Of a stretch of 43,891 nt of DNA, positions 39,802 to 43,891 are shown one piece after another (within the stretch, counting starts at the first letter, position 1; the number at the start of each line of letters is the position of its first letter). Below the pieces are notes generated by a model. That model worked only from the letters and a program-made list of their open reading frames with translations, was not told the DNA's origin and ran no database searches. Origin of the DNA: Prasinococcaceae sp. CCMP 1430 (lineage: Eukaryota > Prasinodermophyta > Palmophyllophyceae > Prasinococcales > Prasinococcaceae); NCBI GenBank assembly GCA_013416795.1, contig RQSC01000004.1, positions 443,765-487,655 of the forward strand, written 5' to 3'. A program made the translations under genes and the position numbers.

Positions 39802-41249
39802 GCCGCGAGCGGCGACGGCGCGCCCGCGCCGCCGCTGGCCATCGCGCAGCCCCCGCGCCATGCGGCCGCCTCGGGGCCGCCGGCGCCGTCCGAAAGCACG
39901 ATGTTGAGCTCAAACCTGTCAGGCACCATTGGTCGCAGCTCCGCCTTGAGCCTGTCAATGAAACCCGGCATATTCGCACAGCCGCCGGTGACAACGACGG
40001 CGCCATACAACAACTCCTGCACGTCAGGGTGGCACGCCTGCGCCGCCTGCACAATCGCATCGGCGATGCCCGCCTGCGGCGCGCCCAGGTCCGACGGGCG
40101 GAAGAGAATTTCCGGCACTGGTGCGTCCACCAACGCGCGAGTCAGCGCGAGGTCACTCGAGCACACGCATCTGCTGTAGCGCCGGCGAAATTGAGGGATG
40201 GCACGCGACAGCGCGGCGCACTACACCGCTCGCTGGCGCTGTGCCGCCGCAAGAGCACGCGCAGATACCCACACGCCTCACCACGCACCTGCGAACCTCT
40301 CGTTGTTCAGCACAAGCGATTGCTCCTCGTACGCCTTCTTCCCACCCGCGCCACCGCCCCTCGCAGGCTCAGCGCCCCCGCCGGCCAGCGTCGCCGCCTT
40401 GAGCGCCGCGGCCGCGTCCTCCTCACTTAGCCCGGCGAGCGCCGCGTCCACTTTCTTCCTCTGCGCAACGGTCTCAGAGGGCTTGACGAATCCGCGCGAG
40501 ACGTGCACGCCATCCGGCAGCACATATGTCGCGCGGTACGGGCTGAGACGGCCGCCGGGGCCCTTCTTCGACAGCAGCAGGTCCTCACGCACGTCGGCGC
40601 TCACGAAGCAGAGCTTCTCCTTCACGTCATCGATAATGTAGTATTCGTCCATCATGTTGACGGCGCGATAGGAGACGAGCTCTTTGAGGTAGTTCGTCAT
40701 CGTTTTGCCGCCAACGTTTGCTCGACGCACCGCCGCGCGCACGATGCGGTCGCCGAAGACCGGGACAGCGTGCGTCGCCGAGAAGCCCGCATCGACCACA
40801 AGCGAGCAGCGCGTCTCGGCAGCAGTGTGCGGAGGCGTATGCCCCGCGGCGGCAGCGACAGCGCCCTGGCGGACTGCCCCGTAGTGCGCCATGAGCGCGG
40901 CAGGCACGGCCGCGACTGCGGCGAAGCCGAACGTCTTCATGGCGAGCTCTGCGAGCGACGCCTGGCACGCCGGCAGGTCCAGCACAGGCTCGCTCACGAG
41001 CAGCGTCGCCGCGCCCACGTCAACTTTGGTGAGCGCGCCATCCTTGCGCTTCGCGCCACCCGCGGGCGCATCCCCTGCGGGCAGCAGCAGCGCTCTCTCC
41101 CACAGCTGTCGGAGCATCTCCCAGTTGGTGACGATCCCCCCCTCGTGCGCGCGGCGCAGCACCAGCTGCGAGACGTCGGCGCAGGCGCTCAGCTGGTCGC
41201 CCACGAACGGCTTGCGCTCGCCCTTGGCCTTGGCGACCACGGCGGGCAT
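39802..41249 (-). CDS. ARP6: Actin-related protein 6 (SWR1/SRCAP complex), both ends incomplete
   Basis: ARP6 belongs to the chromatin remodeller that deposits H2A.Z. The main exon (41249-40289) has KAKGERKPFVGDQL, VTNWEMLRQLWERALL, VSEPVLDLPACQASLAELAM, KTFGFAAVAAVPAALMAHYG, SLVVDAGFSATHAVPVFGD, VGGKTMTNYLKELVSYR and the ARP6-type EDLLLSKKGPGG region. Intron 40118-40288 (GTGCGT...CCAG) joins LNNERFA|VPEILFRPSDLG in the exon from 40117, followed by VTGGCANMPGFIDRLKAEL and AAAWRGGCAMASG. The last 20-30 residues are cut by the N at 39801. The first actin phosphate-binding strand (the VLDNGxGxxKAG type) is absent: the frame upstream of 41249 is Arg/Ala-rich, and the methyltransferase start lies 86 bases away. 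A separate first exon inside or beyond that gene, or a true N-terminal loss, remain possible. Confidence 0.88.
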
Positions 41250-41335
41250 CGCGCGCGGCGCGGCGCCCGCGGCGCCCGCGGACGCCCTCCGCCCTCGCGC
41301 GCCACAGCGGCGCGGCGCGCGCGGTGCGCCGGGCG

Positions 41336-42364
41336 ATGGCTGACGCCCGCGTGCGCGAGAGCGATGCCGGCGCCGGCGCCGACGGCTGTGCTGGCGTGAA
41401 CTACCACTCCCAGCGTGACTTCGAGTGGGCGGCCGCGTACGAGCGCGTGGTCGCCAGCTATCGTCAGGGGCTCGCGGACGCGTTCGCCGCAGGGAGGCGG
41501 CTGCCGAAGTCGCTCGCGGTGCCGCTGGAGGGCGACGGGGATGCGCGCGCCGCCGATGCGCCGGTGGAGCACATGGCCGCGCAGGCCGGGCTGTGGGACG
41601 CCTTCTACGTCCGACAGGGCACTGGCCGGGCATACAAGGAGCGCCGCTATCTCCTCGAGTGCTTCGAGCCACTCAAGCGCGCGCGCGCTGTCCTCGAGCT
41701 AGGATGCGGCCATGGCAGTGCGGCGCTCCCAATTTTGCGCCACAACGCCGCCGCAGCCGTGCGTGGCGTGGACCTGAGCGCGCAAGCGGTGTCGCAAGCC
41801 AACGACGAGATGACCAAGGAGGGCTTCCCAGCCGAGCGATTCGCTGCGTCGGTGGGCGACGTCAGCGATGTCGCGTGGCGGCCGCCGCCGCCGCCCGGCT
41901 CAGAAAGCTGCGAGGGCGCCGCGAATGCGGGTGCTAGCGACGGCGCCTACGATTGCGTGCTGCTGGTCTTCACGCTGAACGCTGTGCCACCAGACAGGGC
42001 CGCCGCAGTGTTTGCCAACGCGTACCGCGCGCTGGCTCCGGGCGGCGCGCTGCTCTTCCGCGACTACGGTCTGGGCGATGTCAGACACGTGCGCTGCTTG
42101 AAGGCGGTCGTGCAGGACCGCGGCAACGACGTCGGCGGCGAGAGGGGCTTCGGCGAGGTGCCGACGTGTTTCGTCAAGCACGACGGGACGCACACGCGCT
42201 TCTTCAGCCTGGAGGGCGTCGCAGCAATGGCGGCGGAGGCCGGCTTCCTGGCGGCCGGCGACGAGTTCCGCTACGGCTGCGTGCACAACGTCAATAGGAA
42301 GACGGGAATAGAGTGGGATAGGATAAACATCACTGCCATCTGGCGGAAGCCCGGCGAGCCGTGA
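41336..42364 (+). CDS. METTL2/6/8-like tRNA (m3C) methyltransferase
   Basis: A class I SAM-dependent methyltransferase of the group that makes 3-methylcytidine in tRNA anticodon loops. The 342-residue single-exon product shows AYERVVASYR near the start, the WDAFYVRQGTGRAYKERRYL lead-in, SAM motif I VLELGCGHGSAALPIL, the acidic loop VRGVDLSAQAV, motif IV region YDCVLLVFTLNAVPPDRAA, then LAPGGALLFRDYGLGDV, FVKHDGTHTRFFSLEGV and VNRKTGIEWDRINITAIW. The last two stretches are characteristic of this family and not of other methyltransferases. Which paralogue (tRNA-Thr/Arg or tRNA-Ser specific) cannot be told. ATG 41336 is chosen over an upstream GTG frame. Divergent from ARP6, with 86 bases between start codons. 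Confidence 0.88.
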   Translation: MADARVRESDAGAGADGCAGVNYHSQRDFEWAAAYERVVASYRQGLADAFAAGRRLPKSLAVPLEGDGDARAADAPVEHMAAQAGLWDAFYVRQGTGRAYKERRYLLECFEPLKRARAVLELGCGHGSAALPILRHNAAAAVRGVDLSAQAVSQANDEMTKEGFPAERFAASVGDVSDVAWRPPPPPGSESCEGAANAGASDGAYDCVLLVFTLNAVPPDRAAAVFANAYRALAPGGALLFRDYGLGDVRHVRCLKAVVQDRGNDVGGERGFGEVPTCFVKHDGTHTRFFSLEGVAAMAAEAGFLAAGDEFRYGCVHNVNRKTGIEWDRINITAIWRKPGEP

Positions 42365-42456
42365 GGCGCCGCGCGGCGGCGGCGAGTGCGGACAAGCGCG
42401 CGCGCGGGGAGGCGAGTAATGAGTAGCTTAGTACCCTCCGCCCGCACACCGGCGCG

Positions 42457-43755
42457 TCACCGCTCGCCGCCTTCCCCCCGCCCCGCCCTGCGCACCAGCT
42501 TGTCCCAGATGCCGCCGCCTTTCTGCTGGGCGTCCTCGGCCTCCGAGTCGAAGCCGAAGTACGTGTACCCGCCGCCGCTGATCTCAGCGTCTTCGTCGGA
42601 GCCGTCGGAGCCGCCGCCACCTGCGGGTGAGCTCATCGCCCGCCGGATGAAGCTCTCGCGCTCCTCCGCGGTGGGCGCCACGGCCTCGATGTTCTCGAGC
42701 GCTGTGAGGACGCGCTCCTCGGCCTCCTCCGCCCTCGCCATGGCCTCGTACACCTCGTTTGAGAGCTCCAGGATGCGCGTGGCGCCCTCCGGCCCCTGTT
42801 GTATGGCCGAGTTTGCGGCGAGCCCCACGACGCTCTCGAGCTCCTGCCGCTGCTCCTCGGTGAGCCCTGTGAGCGTAGGACGCGCGCGGCGCGCGCCGTC
42901 GGCCTGCGGCGCTTCCTCGTCGTCGCTGCTGCTCGACGATGCGGCCTCCTCGGCGCCGCTCCCCAGCAGATCCTTCGTGTAGGGCTGCATGCGCGCGAAC
43001 CACTCCGTCGCGGCGTCCTCGCGCGCCGCGCGCTGCGACGTGACGAGCTCCGCCACTGCGCCGAGGTCCTTGGCCAGCGTCTCGGTGGTGCGCCCCACCT
43101 CGCCCGCCAGCGTGGTGATGTCGCTGCCTAACCGCGCGACGGCATCGAGCGTCGAGTCCGTCGCGCCCACGACCGCGTCGCTCGCCCCAGCCACGGGTCC
43201 GACGACGCTGTCGGCGACGGCCGCGACCAGGTTGCTCACCCTGCCCACGCTCTCTGCCACCGGCGGCAGGTCGGACTGGAAGAGCTTGGACGCCGCTTCG
43301 ACCTCGGCCGCGGCGGACTCCATCTCCACGGCGGTTTGCTGCATTTGCACGGAGGCCGCCTCCATTTCCGCGGCGGCGGCCTCGACCGCCACCGCGGCGC
43401 GGTCCATCGAGCGCAGCGCCGGCGCTGCCGCGTGCAGGGCGGCGAACGCGGCGACGCTCGCGATGTCGGAGTTGTGCCCACTCCAGCTCCTCAGCCCTGC
43501 AGCTCGACGCGCCGCTGCAGGCGGTGGCAGCCATGGCGCACGCGACCCCGCCGCTCGCCCGGGGCGCGCTCCTCGCCGCAAGCCCCTCGAGGCTCCTCCC
43601 TCGCCGCTCGCCCGCCCGCCCGCCTGCTCACGCGGCCACCCGCCCGAGAAAGAGAGGGAGGGGGGGGCGGCGCGCGCGCACCCAACAGACGCGCGCGCGC
43701 GCGCGCGGAGAGCGAGCGAACGGGAGAGAGAGGGAGCACAGACACGCTCACTCAC
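42457..43755 (-). CDS. Hypothetical coiled-coil protein, possibly organelle-targeted
   Basis: The conserved-looking part starts near SDIASVAAFAALH. It runs through a long heptad stretch (VAVEAAAAEMEAASVQMQQT, VEMESAAAEVEAASKLFQSD) and a helical SNLVAAVADSVVGPVAGASD region. Next are LTEEQRQELESVVGLAANSA and RAEEAEERVLTALENIEAVA. It ends with an acidic patch and YTYFGFDSEAEDAQ...GIWDKLV. The repeated V-E-A/M-E pattern resembles membrane-adjacent DUF948-like helices, but no family was recognised. The upstream 110 residues are Arg/Ala/Ser-rich and could be a targeting peptide or leader. An ATG at 43534 (MAATACSGASSC...) lies in another frame and could start the protein through a short intron. The N-terminus is therefore uncertain; the frame from about 43450 to the stop at 42457 is likely real. 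Confidence 0.6.
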   Translation of the reverse strand: MSERVCAPSLSRSLALRARARASVGCARAAPPSLSFSGGWPREQAGGRASGEGGASRGLRRGARPGRAAGSRAPWLPPPAAARRAAGLRSWSGHNSDIASVAAFAALHAAAPALRSMDRAAVAVEAAAAEMEAASVQMQQTAVEMESAAAEVEAASKLFQSDLPPVAESVGRVSNLVAAVADSVVGPVAGASDAVVGATDSTLDAVARLGSDITTLAGEVGRTTETLAKDLGAVAELVTSQRAAREDAATEWFARMQPYTKDLLGSGAEEAASSSSSDDEEAPQADGARRARPTLTGLTEEQRQELESVVGLAANSAIQQGPEGATRILELSNEVYEAMARAEEAEERVLTALENIEAVAPTAEERESFIRRAMSSPAGGGGSDGSDEDAEISGGGYTYFGFDSEAEDAQQKGGGIWDKLVRRAGRGEGGER

Positions 43756-43891
43756 TCGCGGACCCGCCCTAACGTCACCCCACCGGGTGAACGAGCACGG
43801 GAGGGGGAGGCGGAGGCGGCGGGAGAGGGGGGGTGCTCCCTCTCTGCCGCGCGGCCAGCGGCCCGGCCGCGCGTCGCGCGCGTGTGGCGCC
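43756..43891. other. Right edge, GC-rich flank
   Basis: Purine-rich GGGAGGGGGAGGCGG sequence; nothing recognised. Confidence 0.5.

Overview
This window is nuclear DNA of a GC-rich alga of the green lineage. Most genes are split by GT-AG introns, ruling out a prokaryote. Three features point to green plastids: a split nuclear gene for photosystem I subunit PsaD (normally plastid-encoded in red-lineage algae), a plastid-type HSP70, and pieces of TIC236 and a fibrillin. Cilium genes (BBS4 of the BBSome and ODA16/DAW1, an adaptor for outer-arm dynein) suggest a flagellate, or a lineage that kept flagellar genes. The species was not identified.

Layout. 0-7.4 kb: 3' part of psaD (+), PRP16 splicing helicase (+), and plastid HSP70 (-) tail to tail with PRP16. 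8.2-9.2 kb: truncated atypical SDR with internal duplications (-). 9.5-12 kb: BBS4 (-) with a TIC236 fragment directly upstream in the same open frame. 12.1-15.7 kb: MYST/Tip60-type histone acetyltransferase (+) and an ABCD-type half transporter (-). 16.5-19.1 kb: 100-N gap, Sua5 tRNA-modification enzyme (+), C-terminal half of DCP5/LSM14 (-). 19.1-25.2 kb: MORN-repeat membrane protein (+), a large EF-hand/TM/apple-like protein (-) and an unknown Pro/Arg-rich protein (+). 25.4-32.2 kb: fibrillin-like protein (-), GPI mannosyltransferase PIG-M (-), PurN-type GART (+) and ODA16 (+). 32.4-35.4 kb: two small unknown genes and a three-finger CCCH protein (-). 36.2-42.4 kb: ChAPs-family protein with an 81-base coding minisatellite (-), ARP6 (-) and a METTL2/6/8-like tRNA methyltransferase (+). 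42.4-43.8 kb: unknown coiled-coil protein (-).

The genes do not form a pathway; this is dense housekeeping DNA with many head-to-head and tail-to-tail pairs. Five isolated single Ns (9244, 11991, 17076, 19069, 39801) each lie where genes lose an end, so I read them as hidden assembly joins. Gene order across them should not be trusted. The most unusual items are the TIC236-BBS4 continuous frame, the EF-hand/TM/apple-like protein, the ChAPs-family protein and the duplicated SDR.
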